In this document: positions 19,592 through 28,541 of the stretch, one piece after another
How positions within the stretch are numbered: position 1 is the first letter of the stretch
Layout of the letters: each line of letters opens with the position of its first letter
DNA from: Selenomonadaceae bacterium
GTDB lineage: Bacteria > Bacillota > Negativicutes > Selenomonadales > Selenomonadaceae
Assembly: GCA_017484005.1 (NCBI GenBank)
Contig: JAFUTY010000043.1
Span: 22,006-86,005 of the forward strand
Direction: 5' to 3'
DNA: 64,000 nucleotides
Translations under genes and position numbers: made by a program
Notes under the pieces: generated by a model
The model's database searches: none
What the model saw: only the letters and a program-made list of their open reading frames with translations
What the model was told of the DNA's origin: nothing

Positions 19592-21371
19592 AATGTTCGG
19601 AAGAAATATCGAGCTCGCGAGCCTCCAATTCCATCTGCTCTTGATTCGGCTTTTCCATTTCATGCTTATCGGAACTCTGCTGATCCATTCCCTCGTGATA
19701 GAGATTGTATTGATCTCTTCCATTGCCTTTCGAAACATACAGCGCGGCATCAGCTTTCTTCAATAAACCATCGACGCTATCGGCATCATATGGATACATC
19801 GCGACACCAACGCTCGCTGAAAGATAGAATGAATTTCCGCTGATTTCAAAAACCTTCCGCATCCTTTCGACTAACGCCTGGCAAATCGCTTCAGTATCAT
19901 CGCGATTCATTCCAGTCAAAAACATGATGAATTCATCGCCGCCATATCGGCAGACCGATTCTTTATCGCCGGCGATTTCTGCAATTCGATTTCCAAATTC
20001 GATTAAGAGTCCATCGCCAACCGCATGCCCATAAGTATCGTTGACGCCTTTGAATTTATCAACATCGACGAAAAACAGCGATGCAAATTCCGCCCGCGGC
20101 AGAGATTCCGTAAAAATTTTTCTGACATGGACAAGGAAATGATTTCGATTCGGCAATCCAGTCAGCGCGTCGTGATATGCAATATCGCGAATTCGATCTT
20201 CCGCGGCTTGACGTTTTTCATTACTGATTTTCAATCCTTGAATCATGTGATTGATGTTATCCGCCAAAACTCCCAATTCATCCTGCGATTGAATCTGCAG
20301 TTTGCCGGAAAGATCTCCGGATCTGACTCGATTCGCCATACTCACGATTTCAAAAATCGGCTGAGTGATTCGTTTCGAGAATAGAACAATTCCAAACGAT
20401 GCAAGCAGAGCTATCAAAACGCCGCCCATTGCAGCGCGTCGATAAAGTCCATTCAATGAATCGATAATCGTGTCTGAAGATCGAATTATCACGAGCGTCC
20501 ATTTTGAATTGTTGACTGGCAGATAAATTGTCTGATACGTGCAGAAAAATGTTTCATCTTGATAATCATACGTAAAACTGCCGGATTCATTTTCCAACGC
20601 GCGGCGCATGACCTGCTCTTTTCCAGTTGGTGCGGCGAATGGTTCTTTTTTGAGAACTAATTCGTTTCGAGAATTTTTGACTGCCTTACCTTGATCATCC
20701 CAAACAATCGATGTGCGTTCCATGGTTTTATAATTGAAAATTCCATCTCCCGCCTCATCAGGTTGTGCAATCGTGTTTCCATATTGATCAAGAAGATAAG
20801 CTGAACATTCGCTCGTCCCGTTGAATCGATGAATAAAGTGCTGAATCGTTTGCATATTGACATCGGCGCGAATAAATCCAGCGAGATTCAGTCCGGAAAA
20901 AACTCCCTGCGTCATTGTGATAATCATATCCTGCGTCGTGTCTGAAAAATATACCGGCGAAATGAATCCAGAGGGAGCTTTCATGAATTCCTTGAAAAAT
21001 GGATTCCGCGATTGATCTTGATTTGCGCCGACGTTTCGAGTTACCTGTTCGCCGTTGAGATTGACAATCGCGAGGAGCTCATATGAAGTTTCTTCACGCC
21101 GCATTCGCTGAATTAAAGTTCGCTGCTGCTCGATTGAAATGTTCATTAAATCGGGATAAGTTGTTATCGCACGTTCAAATGCAAATGCTTTTTCGATTGA
21201 CTGTCTGATATTTCGCGCGAGCATTTGAGTGACTTGCGCATCACTTTCGCGAGTGAATCGTTCATAATCTTCGACTAAGACATATCGAACGATAGCGAAG
21301 AATGCAACGAACGATATAAAAATGACCGTGCAAATGATACTCACCATCTGCCAGCGGATAGACAATTTCAT
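19590..21371 (-). CDS. Diguanylate cyclase with Cache sensor and HAMP
   Basis: A 593-residue membrane sensor. TM1 is at about 10-30, a periplasmic double-Cache-like domain at about 33-300, TM2 at about 310-330, then HAMP (ITQPIFEIVSMANRVRSGDL), a short coiled coil, and a GGDEF domain (about 405-560) with intact GGDEF in CRYGGDEF and HDALTGLPNRNHF. It should make c-di-GMP from two GTP in response to an external ligand. The RxxD inhibitory site before GGDEF is absent, so product feedback may be lacking. The C-terminal tail of about 35 residues is Glu/Gln-rich. It is a single-gene unit. Confidence 0.93.
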   Translation of the reverse strand: MKLSIRWQMVSIICTVIFISFVAFFAIVRYVLVEDYERFTRESDAQVTQMLARNIRQSIEKAFAFERAITTYPDLMNISIEQQRTLIQRMRREETSYELLAIVNLNGEQVTRNVGANQDQSRNPFFKEFMKAPSGFISPVYFSDTTQDMIITMTQGVFSGLNLAGFIRADVNMQTIQHFIHRFNGTSECSAYLLDQYGNTIAQPDEAGDGIFNYKTMERTSIVWDDQGKAVKNSRNELVLKKEPFAAPTGKEQVMRRALENESGSFTYDYQDETFFCTYQTIYLPVNNSKWTLVIIRSSDTIIDSLNGLYRRAAMGGVLIALLASFGIVLFSKRITQPIFEIVSMANRVRSGDLSGKLQIQSQDELGVLADNINHMIQGLKISNEKRQAAEDRIRDIAYHDALTGLPNRNHFLVHVRKIFTESLPRAEFASLFFVDVDKFKGVNDTYGHAVGDGLLIEFGNRIAEIAGDKESVCRYGGDEFIMFLTGMNRDDTEAICQALVERMRKVFEISGNSFYLSASVGVAMYPYDADSVDGLLKKADAALYVSKGNGRDQYNLYHEGMDQQSSDKHEMEKPNQEQMELEARELDISSEH

Positions 21372-21459
21372 TCTCGCGATCCCCTTCCAAAAATCACGAG
21401 ATTGAATTCGTCGCGAGAATCAATATTCCTGCAATTTTGAGATTCGGATCGAGATTTGA

Positions 21460-21993
21460 TCAATGGATTCTTTTCTGCATTCGAACTGCTAAAAATGCTG
21501 CGAAGAAACATTTCAATGAGTCACCAATAATGTAGGGAAGTGCTCCAATCATGAAAGCTTTGAAAAAATCGATCTCCATAAAAATCACGAGCGAGATCAT
21601 TCCGCCGAGATAAGTGATTGGCATCGAGCAAATGATATCGATCAAAGTATATTTTTTGACGTCGGGATGTTTGCCTTTGAATTTTGAAACGAGTGGATAA
21701 GCAATCAGCCATGCAAAATAAAATCCTCCAGTTGCACCGATTAATCGACTCGTCCCCGATGCTCCTCCCGCAAAAACTGGAAGACCAATCGCGCCGAGCA
21801 ATATGTAGACCAGAATCACGATGAAAGTTTGTTTTGGAGTTAATAGAAATGCTGTCACGCTCATTGCAATTGTCACTGCTGTCACCATTCCTGGAGTGAA
21901 TGGAAGAGGGAATGAAATGTATGCAGTCACGCAGCAGAATGCAACACAAATCGCCATCATTGTCAGCTCTCGAGTTTTTAAATTGGAATTCAA
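21460..21993 (-). CDS. bioY: Biotin transporter S component BioY
   Basis: A 177-residue membrane protein with about six helices. The BioY motif GxxGLPVFAGGASGxxRLIGATGGFYFAW is clear. It binds biotin and works with the ECF module. No ATPase or T gene is adjacent, so it probably shares EcfA1A2T encoded at 38-40.6 kb. The start is TTG, 9 bases after GGAG. Its own promoter lies upstream, divergent from the hydrogenase operon. Confidence 0.93.
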   Translation of the reverse strand: MNSNLKTRELTMMAICVAFCCVTAYISFPLPFTPGMVTAVTIAMSVTAFLLTPKQTFIVILVYILLGAIGLPVFAGGASGTSRLIGATGGFYFAWLIAYPLVSKFKGKHPDVKKYTLIDIICSMPITYLGGMISLVIFMEIDFFKAFMIGALPYIIGDSLKCFFAAFLAVRMQKRIH

Positions 21994-22023
21994 AATGGAT
22001 CACTCCTCGAAGAATTTTCCATG

Positions 22024-22052
22024 ATTCTAAATTTGAATCTCGTCAACGTCAA
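22024..22052 (-). promoter_or_regulatory. bioY promoter
   Basis: On the minus strand, TTGACG (22052-22047), 17 bases, TAGAAT (22029-22024). A second TTGACG overlaps the spacer start (directly repeated TTGACG). No clear BirA palindrome was recognised. The rest of the 22053-22196 gap before hyaA holds only a strong AGGAGGGG site. Confidence 0.6.
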
Positions 22053-22196
22053 CTTCAAGGAGTTTATATAGAAAACAGAAAATCAAATCGAGATCAAAAA
22101 TCTTCAATTGCAGGAAAAAATCTAACTGCGTTGAAAATTTTCCGCGTGGTGATTTGAACGAATTTTTCCAACAAAAAATTTTAGGAGGGGTTTCAC

Positions 22197-23285
22197 ATGC
22201 AACAGAGGGAAACTCTTTGGGAAGCATACCTTCGTCGAGGATTGAGCCGCCGCTCATTTCTCAAAGGATGCTTCGCGCTCACGGCAATGATGGGATTATC
22301 TCTCGACAAATTCAATGATGTTGTCGAAGCGGCATCTGGACGTCCATTGCCAGTTGTCATTTGGATTCATGGACATGAATGCACCGGCTGCGATGAATCT
22401 TTTATTAGATCAGCATCGCCGCTTGCATCGGATCTCGTTTTGAATGAAATCGCGCTTGAATATGATCATCTCTTGAGCGCGGCATGTGGTGAGCCGTTCG
22501 AGGCACATCTCGATCAAACGATTCAAAATTATTACGGAAATTATATCCTCGCAGTTGAAGGTGCAGTTGCGACGAAAATGAATGGCGCGTATTGCATGAG
22601 TGGAGGACATACTTTTACATCGTTACTTCAAAAAGCTGCCGCTGGAGCTGCTGCAATTATCGCTTATGGATCCTGCTCGAGCTATGGAGGAATTCAAGCT
22701 GCAAATCCAAATCCAACAGGTTCGGCAGGAATCGAAATGTTTGTCGGCGGAAAACCAGTTATCAAAGTTCCAGGATGTCCTCCAATTCCTGAAGTTATGA
22801 CTGGAGTCGTCATGCATGTTGCACTCTTTGGAAATCTTCCGGATCTTGATAGCGATGGAAGACCGAAACAATTCTTCGGAAATCGAATTCATGACACATG
22901 TTATCGACGTCCATTCTTCGATGCAGGACTTTTCGCCGAGACTTTCGATGACGCTGGAGCTAAAGCTGGATGGTGTCTTTATAAATTAGGATGCAGAGGT
23001 CCAGAGACTTATTCTTCATGCGGAAATTTGCGCTGGTATCAAGGAATGAGCTATCCAATTCAATCCGGCGCGCCATGTATCGGCTGTGCGAATGCTCATT
23101 TCTGGGATGAAGAGCCTTTCACAGATCGTTTGCCAAAATATGGGAAGATCGGTGACGCGGATAAAATTGGAATTGGATTGGGAGTCATGGCGACAGCGGG
23201 AGTTGCAGCACATGCAGTTGCAAGTGTGATTCAGCGCAATTCTCGAGATAAAGTTGCGGAAGAGAATCGTCACGACGAAGATTAA
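22197..23285 (+). CDS. hyaA: [NiFe] uptake hydrogenase small subunit
   Basis: A 362-residue small subunit carrying the electron-relay iron-sulfur clusters. A Tat signal (SRRSFLKG at about residue 17, then a hydrophobic stretch) directs export of the folded heterodimer. Cluster ligands are visible in HECTGCDES, GSCSSYGG, PGCPPIP, CLYKLGCRG, YSSCGN and CIGCANAHF. A hydrophobic C-terminal segment (about 325-347) anchors it to the membrane. Together with hyaB and hyaC it forms a group 1 periplasm-facing uptake enzyme. AGGAGGGG is 6 bases before the ATG. The Tat/periplasm layout suits a diderm Negativicute. Confidence 0.96.
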   Translation: MQQRETLWEAYLRRGLSRRSFLKGCFALTAMMGLSLDKFNDVVEAASGRPLPVVIWIHGHECTGCDESFIRSASPLASDLVLNEIALEYDHLLSAACGEPFEAHLDQTIQNYYGNYILAVEGAVATKMNGAYCMSGGHTFTSLLQKAAAGAAAIIAYGSCSSYGGIQAANPNPTGSAGIEMFVGGKPVIKVPGCPPIPEVMTGVVMHVALFGNLPDLDSDGRPKQFFGNRIHDTCYRRPFFDAGLFAETFDDAGAKAGWCLYKLGCRGPETYSSCGNLRWYQGMSYPIQSGAPCIGCANAHFWDEEPFTDRLPKYGKIGDADKIGIGLGVMATAGVAAHAVASVIQRNSRDKVAEENRHDED

Positions 23286-23306
23286 TTTTAAAAGGAAGTG
23301 AATTAA

Positions 23307-25217
23307 ATGCCACATGTCGTAGTTGATCCAATTACGAGAATTGAGGGACATCTGCGCGTTGAAGTTGAAATCAATGGAAATCAAGTGACTGATGCAATTT
23401 CGAGCGGAACAGCTTGGCGCGGATTGGAACTCGTCATGAAAGATCGAGATCCTCGCGATGCTTGGGCTTATATTCAAAGAATCTGCGGAGTTTGTACAAC
23501 TGCTCATGCGTTGGCGTCAGTTCGAGCGGTGGAGGATGCATTGGGAATCAAAATTCCTAAAAATGCAAACTACATTCGAAATATCATGGCGGCAACATTG
23601 ACAGTTCAAGATCATATTGTCCACTTCTATCATTTACATGCATTGGATTGGGTGTCTCCAGTCGAAGCACTTTCAGCGAATCCAGATGCAACAGCGAATC
23701 TCCAGCGCGATTTGTTGAATGCATATCGATTGAATTTCACAACTCCGACAACTGGACAAACTCTTCAATCGATGTCAACCGAGGCAGTTCCTCATGATTT
23801 TCCCGCGGCAACTCCTCAATATTTCGCGGCGATTCAAGCTAAAGTCAGAACGATTGTCGAGAGTGGACAGCTCGGAATCTTCTCGGCGCAATGGTGGGAT
23901 CATCCAGATTATAAAATTCTCCCGCCCGAAGTTCATCTTTTAGCGGTCGCACATTATATTGAAATGCTCGATAAACAGCGCGAATTGGTCACTCCTCACG
24001 TTATATTCGGCGGCAAAAATCCTCATCCTCATTATGTCGTCGGAGGAATGCCATGCTCGATTTCTCTCAAAGATGGAAATGCTCCAGTGAATACCGCTCG
24101 ATTGGCAATTGTCGATCGCGCTATCAACATGGGACGAACGCTCGTCAATAATTATTACATTCCAGATCTCGTCGCGATTGGAAATCTCTATGTCAAAGCG
24201 GGAAAAGTTGATGGCGGTGGATTAGCTAAAACTCGAGTTTTAGGATTCGGCGCGTATCCAATTGAAAATTATTCCGGAACGTCGAATGGATCTTTCTTCA
24301 GTAACATGTTGATTCGATGCAACGGCGTCGTCGAGAATTTTGGTGCTGGAGTTGCAAATGCTGCATTCCATGAATTAACTGCAGACGATCTCAAAGCGGA
24401 AGATGGATTCACCGAGGGAGTTCAGCATGCATGGTATGAATATCCCGAGAATTCAAATCCAGATTTGCATCCATGGGAAGGAATCACTAAAGACAAGTTT
24501 ACTGAACCGAAAGTTGGAACTGAAACAGTTTGGCAGCAATTGAACGAGCAGGGAAAATATTCATGGCTCAAGACTCCAAAATGGAAAGGTCAGCTCTGTG
24601 AAGTTGGACCACTCGCTCGATACATCATTATCTACACTCGCGCACAGAAAGGAATGCTTCCAAATCCAACTTGGGCAGAACAAATGATGCTCGAACAAAT
24701 CAATGCAGTCTCTGGAGTGTTGGGATTGACTCCGGAAGTCTGGCTGCCAACGATGGTTGGAAGAACTGCCGCTCGAGCTCTCGATTGCCAGCTCAATGCA
24801 GAAATCAATCGATTCTTCTTCGACAAATTGATCGCAAATCTCAAAACTGGAGATACTACAGTCGTCGACAATTCGAAATGGTTCCCTGAAGTCTGGGATC
24901 AAAAATGTCATGGCGTTGGATTGTATGAAGCTCCTCGCGGTGGATTGAGTCACTGGGTTTCGATTGAGGATTCCAAAATCTCGAATTATCAATGCATCGT
25001 TCCGACAACTTGGAATGCATGTCCCCGCGACGATTCAGCAGGTCATGGAGCATTCGAGGCGGCGATGATTGATACTGCAGTTCAAATTCCTGACAAACCT
25101 ATCGAAATCGCTCGAGTGATTCGCTCGTTCGATCCATGCATGGCCTGCGCGACTCACATGTTCGATGCATCCGGCAAAGAAATCGCAGCTGTGACAACCG
25201 ATCCCAATTTCCGATGA
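23307..25217 (+). CDS. hyaB: [NiFe] uptake hydrogenase large subunit
   Basis: A 636-residue catalytic subunit. The Ni-Fe ligands are RICGVCTTAH near the N-terminus and DPCMACATH near the C-terminus. The 15 residues after that His (beginning MFDASGKE) are the extension normally removed by a HyaD-type protease after nickel insertion. It oxidises H2 and passes electrons to HyaA. The hyaD and hyp genes needed for maturation are not in the window. Confidence 0.97.
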   Translation: MPHVVVDPITRIEGHLRVEVEINGNQVTDAISSGTAWRGLELVMKDRDPRDAWAYIQRICGVCTTAHALASVRAVEDALGIKIPKNANYIRNIMAATLTVQDHIVHFYHLHALDWVSPVEALSANPDATANLQRDLLNAYRLNFTTPTTGQTLQSMSTEAVPHDFPAATPQYFAAIQAKVRTIVESGQLGIFSAQWWDHPDYKILPPEVHLLAVAHYIEMLDKQRELVTPHVIFGGKNPHPHYVVGGMPCSISLKDGNAPVNTARLAIVDRAINMGRTLVNNYYIPDLVAIGNLYVKAGKVDGGGLAKTRVLGFGAYPIENYSGTSNGSFFSNMLIRCNGVVENFGAGVANAAFHELTADDLKAEDGFTEGVQHAWYEYPENSNPDLHPWEGITKDKFTEPKVGTETVWQQLNEQGKYSWLKTPKWKGQLCEVGPLARYIIIYTRAQKGMLPNPTWAEQMMLEQINAVSGVLGLTPEVWLPTMVGRTAARALDCQLNAEINRFFFDKLIANLKTGDTTVVDNSKWFPEVWDQKCHGVGLYEAPRGGLSHWVSIEDSKISNYQCIVPTTWNACPRDDSAGHGAFEAAMIDTAVQIPDKPIEIARVIRSFDPCMACATHMFDASGKEIAAVTTDPNFR

Positions 25218-25233
25218 GAGGAGGGATCTCACG

Positions 25234-25917
25234 ATGAAAGAAGTCAAGCGGAAGGAATTTTATTTATTCAGCCCATTCCTTCGAATTTTTCACTGGATCA
25301 TGGTCACAATGATTCTGATTCTCTTCGCGACTGGAATTTTGATCGCTAAACCGCTGCAAGTGATGACTCCCGAACCATTTTTGACAATCACTTCGATGGA
25401 TCTTGTGCGTGATATTCATTTTGTCGCGGCATTCATCCTCTGCGCGTCATTGATTCTTCGAGTCTATGGATTCGCAATCAATCGCGGCGATCGACTTTTC
25501 CCAAGATTTTGGGAGGGACATTTTTATTCCGAGACTGTTGACGTTGCACTTCACTACATGTTATTGAAGAAAGAACATGCATCTTATTTGAGAAATCCCA
25601 TGGCAAGGGCATCTTACGCAATGCTATATGTTTTACTCGCGATTGAAATTTTCACTGGATTCGCGATGTATTTCATGAATAAACCGAATGGAACTGGCGC
25701 GGCTCTATTTGGATGGGTCAACACGATTCTCGGAAGCGAAATGATGACTCACCTGGTACATCATTACGTCGCATGGTTTATCATTCTATTCGCAATTGGA
25801 CATCTTTATATGGTTGTGCGGGCGGAATTCATGGAGGGCGAATCGGAAGTCTCGAGCATGTTCTCCGGCAGCAAAATTCTCGCGCATAATCCTAAAGATG
25901 CAAACGAGGTGGATTAA
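25234..25917 (+). CDS. hyaC: Hydrogenase b-type cytochrome
   Basis: A 227-residue membrane protein with about four helices. Candidate haem-ligand His residues lie in FHWIM, DIHFVAAF, LVHHYVAW and IGHLYMVV. It takes electrons from the small subunit and reduces quinone, linking H2 oxidation to respiration. It begins 17 bases after hyaB. Confidence 0.94.
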   Translation: MKEVKRKEFYLFSPFLRIFHWIMVTMILILFATGILIAKPLQVMTPEPFLTITSMDLVRDIHFVAAFILCASLILRVYGFAINRGDRLFPRFWEGHFYSETVDVALHYMLLKKEHASYLRNPMARASYAMLYVLLAIEIFTGFAMYFMNKPNGTGAALFGWVNTILGSEMMTHLVHHYVAWFIILFAIGHLYMVVRAEFMEGESEVSSMFSGSKILAHNPKDANEVD

Positions 25918-25920
25918 TCG

Positions 25921-26163
25921 ATGTGCAAAGAATGTGGCTGCGGAGATACAAATGGTGCAACTCGACTTCAATTTTTTGCAAAGGGATACACTGAATCGAA
26001 TGCTCAGGAAATTGAAAATGATCTCACCGCGCTGCCTGGAGTGATGTTTGTTCATATTCATTCTCACGACGGCGAAACGGTGATCGATTACATTCCAGAG
26101 AAAACAAAACTCTCAAAAATCTTGAGCGTCTTTGAAAATCATGAAGTTGACGCCAATCTTTGA
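25921..26163 (+). CDS. Small protein: HypB-like MCxxCGCG motif plus HMA-like fold
   Basis: An 80-residue protein, last gene of the hydrogenase operon, 3 bases after hyaC. It starts MCKECGCGD, like the high-affinity nickel site at the N-terminus of HypB (MCxxCGCG). The rest (residues 14-75) has the beta-alpha-beta pattern and LPGV turn of heavy-metal-associated domains, but without their usual CxxC. There is no GTPase. The position suggests a nickel- or cluster-handling helper for the hydrogenase. This is inference; I know no named family with this layout. Confidence 0.8.
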   Translation: MCKECGCGDTNGATRLQFFAKGYTESNAQEIENDLTALPGVMFVHIHSHDGETVIDYIPEKTKLSKILSVFENHEVDANL

Positions 26164-26176
26164 AAATTTTTCCGAA

Positions 26177-26217
26177 TAAAAAAAGAGATCCTCGATCAAA
26201 TCGGTCGAGGATCTTTT
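26177..26217 (+). terminator. GATC-type terminator of the hydrogenase operon
   Basis: Inverted repeat 26187-26195 / 26205-26213 with A-run before and T-rich end. Confidence 0.8.
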
Positions 26218-26233
26218 ATATTTCCGCCAAAAC

Positions 26234-26243
26234 TTTCGAAATA
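26234..26243 (+). promoter_or_regulatory. TTTCGAAATA motif upstream of flagellin 1
   Basis: An identical 10-mer with similar flanks occurs upstream of the small gene at 28145. CGAAAT also occurs upstream of flagellins 2 and 3. It may be the -10 of a sigma28-type promoter (compare CCGATAA). The -35 is unclear. Confidence 0.4.
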
Positions 26244-26267
26244 ATGTTGAGCGGGGAGGAATTTCGA

Positions 26268-28058
26268 ATGGCAATGACTTTGAATAACACTGCATCGATG
26301 GTTGCTCTCGGAAATCTCAATAAAAATGTTAAAAAAGTTGGAACGACTCTCGCAAAAATCGCATCGGGAGATCGAATTCCATCCGCAAAATATGATTCGG
26401 CAGGGCTTGCGATGTCTGAAATTCTTCGTGAGCAATTGAGATCGTTGCATCAGGATCAGCAGAACGTTCAAAATGGATCTTCATTATTCAAAACTGCATC
26501 GGGCGGAATCGATGACATAATCTCAAACATCCGACGGATCAAAGAATTAACGATCAATGCAGCTAATGATTCGAATTCTGATATTGATCGCGCGACAATT
26601 CAAAAAGAGGTTGATGCAAGTTTAGCGACGATTGAAGATATCGCTGTCGGAACTGAATATAATGGAATCAAATTACTCGATGGTACACTGGCTCGATCTG
26701 TCAATAATTCGCATGCACTTGCAGATCCTCATTCAGAACCGACTGGAACTCCAACGATGATAACTGGATCAATGACAATTTCAAGCGATGGAGTCTATCA
26801 ACTCGATGAAAGCCTTGGAACGGCAACAATCACTGTCACTGCATCGAATGTGAAAATTATCGGTGCAAGTTCAGCTAAAGATGCCTCGATTGTTGTAAAA
26901 AATCCAGCGAGTTTGTGGCTAGAAAACTATAAAGCGACTGTAACTTCAGATAAAAATTTGATCGATTTTCAAACTGGCGATAATTTTCTCCATTTGAAAG
27001 GAACAAATACTCTAACAAACGCTGGAACTTATAGTTTTGCGACACCTGCTAAAGCTGGAATATGTACAGGAGGCAATTTGACGATATTAGGCGAGGAAAC
27101 CACTGGCACTGCCGGAACTTTGAAAATCGATTTGGCGGAATGTATAATGGGCGCATGTATTGGCTCGAATGGCAGTCGCACGAGTGATCTTGGAAATCAT
27201 TCGAACATCAATATCTTGAGCGGAACTTTCGATCTCACTCACCGCGGACATAGCGGTGCGGCAATTGGAAGTGGATGCGGAGCATCTATTGGAGATATCA
27301 CGATTTATGATGGTAAAATTGACATGAATGTTTACAATTGCGACGTCACAATCGGTGCAGATGGCGGAACGAGTTCAATTCGTCCAAGTGTTGGAAGAAT
27401 TGTTGTCAATGGCGGTGATATCAATGCAATTATGAGTAGCAATACTCTTACTGATGCAACAATATCTGATTATGCATTTGGGCATGGAGATTATGCTATC
27501 GTTGATACAATTGAATTTAATGGCGGAAAAATTCATGTTGAGAATCAAGGAAACGGAACTGCAATAAAGCCTGGATATAATTTGCCAGGGACTTTTAGTA
27601 ATAATGACAAAATTTATGATCAAGATTTACCGAACGTTGGAGGCAGTTCAACTAGTGCTGAAGAAAATCCTCTAGCGATTCATCATGGAACAAAATCGAA
27701 TCAGATGGATCTCTTTTCAATTGAATCAATGCGCCCAAAAGCCATGAAACTTGACAAACTCGATGTGACAACTCGAGATAAAGCTGAATCTGCAATTGCA
27801 ACGATCGAATCAGCTCTGGAATATGCTCTCGATGTTGCAACTGATGTTGGATCATATATGGAACGTCTCGAGCATACTGAATCTAATTTGGAAATCAAAG
27901 CAGAAAATACTGCTCTATCAGATTCAGTTTTACGCGATGCTGATATGGCAAAAGAGATGACTGAATACACGAAATTCAATGTTTTAACTCAATCGGCTCA
28001 AGCGATGCTGGCGCAGGCAGGACAGAATCAATCTCAAGTTTTAAGTCTGTTGCAATAA
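26268..28058 (+). CDS. fliC: Flagellin with beta-helix central domain (1)
   Basis: A 596-residue flagellin. The N-terminal D0/D1 helices (about 1-145; IASGDRIPSAKYDSAGLAMSE) and C-terminal D1/D0 helices (about 500-596; ending LAQAGQNQSQVLSLLQ) are standard. The middle (about 155-490) is not the usual D2/D3. It is a Gly/Asn/Thr-rich run of short beta strands with recurring units such as GAAIGSG...SIGDITIYDGKID, as in right-handed beta-helix surface proteins. In the filament this part would face outward. GGGGAGG precedes ATG 26268. The ends are very similar to flagellin 2, while the middle differs. Confidence 0.9.
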   Translation: MAMTLNNTASMVALGNLNKNVKKVGTTLAKIASGDRIPSAKYDSAGLAMSEILREQLRSLHQDQQNVQNGSSLFKTASGGIDDIISNIRRIKELTINAANDSNSDIDRATIQKEVDASLATIEDIAVGTEYNGIKLLDGTLARSVNNSHALADPHSEPTGTPTMITGSMTISSDGVYQLDESLGTATITVTASNVKIIGASSAKDASIVVKNPASLWLENYKATVTSDKNLIDFQTGDNFLHLKGTNTLTNAGTYSFATPAKAGICTGGNLTILGEETTGTAGTLKIDLAECIMGACIGSNGSRTSDLGNHSNINILSGTFDLTHRGHSGAAIGSGCGASIGDITIYDGKIDMNVYNCDVTIGADGGTSSIRPSVGRIVVNGGDINAIMSSNTLTDATISDYAFGHGDYAIVDTIEFNGGKIHVENQGNGTAIKPGYNLPGTFSNNDKIYDQDLPNVGGSSTSAEENPLAIHHGTKSNQMDLFSIESMRPKAMKLDKLDVTTRDKAESAIATIESALEYALDVATDVGSYMERLEHTESNLEIKAENTALSDSVLRDADMAKEMTEYTKFNVLTQSAQAMLAQAGQNQSQVLSLLQ

Positions 28059-28099
28059 AAAAGAGATCCATCGATCGAAAAATGATCGGTGGATCTTTT
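28056..28099 (+). terminator. GATC-type terminator of flagellin 1
   Basis: Stem 28065-28076 / 28084-28095, starting with GATCCATCGATC, A-run before. It touches the flagellin stop. Confidence 0.85.
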
Positions 28100-28114
28100 C
28101 TATTTCAGTAAAAA

Positions 28115-28124
28115 TTTCGAAATA
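28115..28124 (+). promoter_or_regulatory. TTTCGAAATA motif upstream of the 94-residue gene
   Basis: Same 10-mer, with similar flanking TATTTC and AAAA, as upstream of flagellin 1; probable shared promoter element. Confidence 0.4.
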
Positions 28125-28144
28125 GATTCTAAGGAGGGATTCAA

Positions 28145-28429
28145 ATGTTAATGGTTAGAAACATGAATGATTTTCTGAATCAGATGATGGGCGTGCCGAT
28201 TCATAGTAAAGCCGGCTCGAAACGAATCGAGGATGCTGGAATCGATACAAACAGCAAAGCTTATCAAGTCGTGATTTCAGACATGGAATCGCGTGCTGGA
28301 AGTGGAATCGCTTATACAAATCCCGAAGCGATCAAAAATCGAATGGCTCAATATGATTCCGACGGAAACTGGATCAATCCTGCGTTGAAATATGGCGCAA
28401 AATCCAATGGCAAAGTCTTTTTTGGATGA
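28145..28429 (+). CDS. Small protein resembling DUF3879 proteins
   Basis: A 94-residue soluble protein. GIDTNSKAYQ, then TNPEAIKNRMAQYDSDGNWINP, resembles what I remember of DUF3879-type proteins of Clostridia and Negativicutes, whose function is unknown. AAGGAGGG is 6 bases before the ATG. It sits directly after flagellin 1, has its own terminator, and shares the upstream 10-mer with the flagellin gene. That suggests joint regulation with motility, possibly as an exported or filament-linked protein. The role is inferred from context only. Confidence 0.75.
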   Translation: MLMVRNMNDFLNQMMGVPIHSKAGSKRIEDAGIDTNSKAYQVVISDMESRAGSGIAYTNPEAIKNRMAQYDSDGNWINPALKYGAKSNGKVFFG

Positions 28430-28432
28430 TTC

Positions 28433-28477
28433 GAAAAATCCTCGATCGAAACAAAATCGGTCGAGGATCTTTTTTTG
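28433..28477 (+). terminator. GATC-type terminator
   Basis: Inverted repeat of about 14 bp (ATCCTCGATCG with CGGTCGAGGAT) followed by seven T. Confidence 0.85.
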
Positions 28478-28478
28478 C

Positions 28479-28507
28479 TTGAAAGAATTTCTTCAAACGT
28501 ATATTCT
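28479..28507 (+). promoter_or_regulatory. Promoter for the zinc-ribbon gene
   Basis: TTGAAA (28479-28484), 17 bases, TATTCT (28502-28507), 35 bases before the start at 28542; may also drive leuS. Confidence 0.5.
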
Positions 28508-28541
28508 CGCAAATCGAAGTCACAATTAAGGAGGTTAGAAA

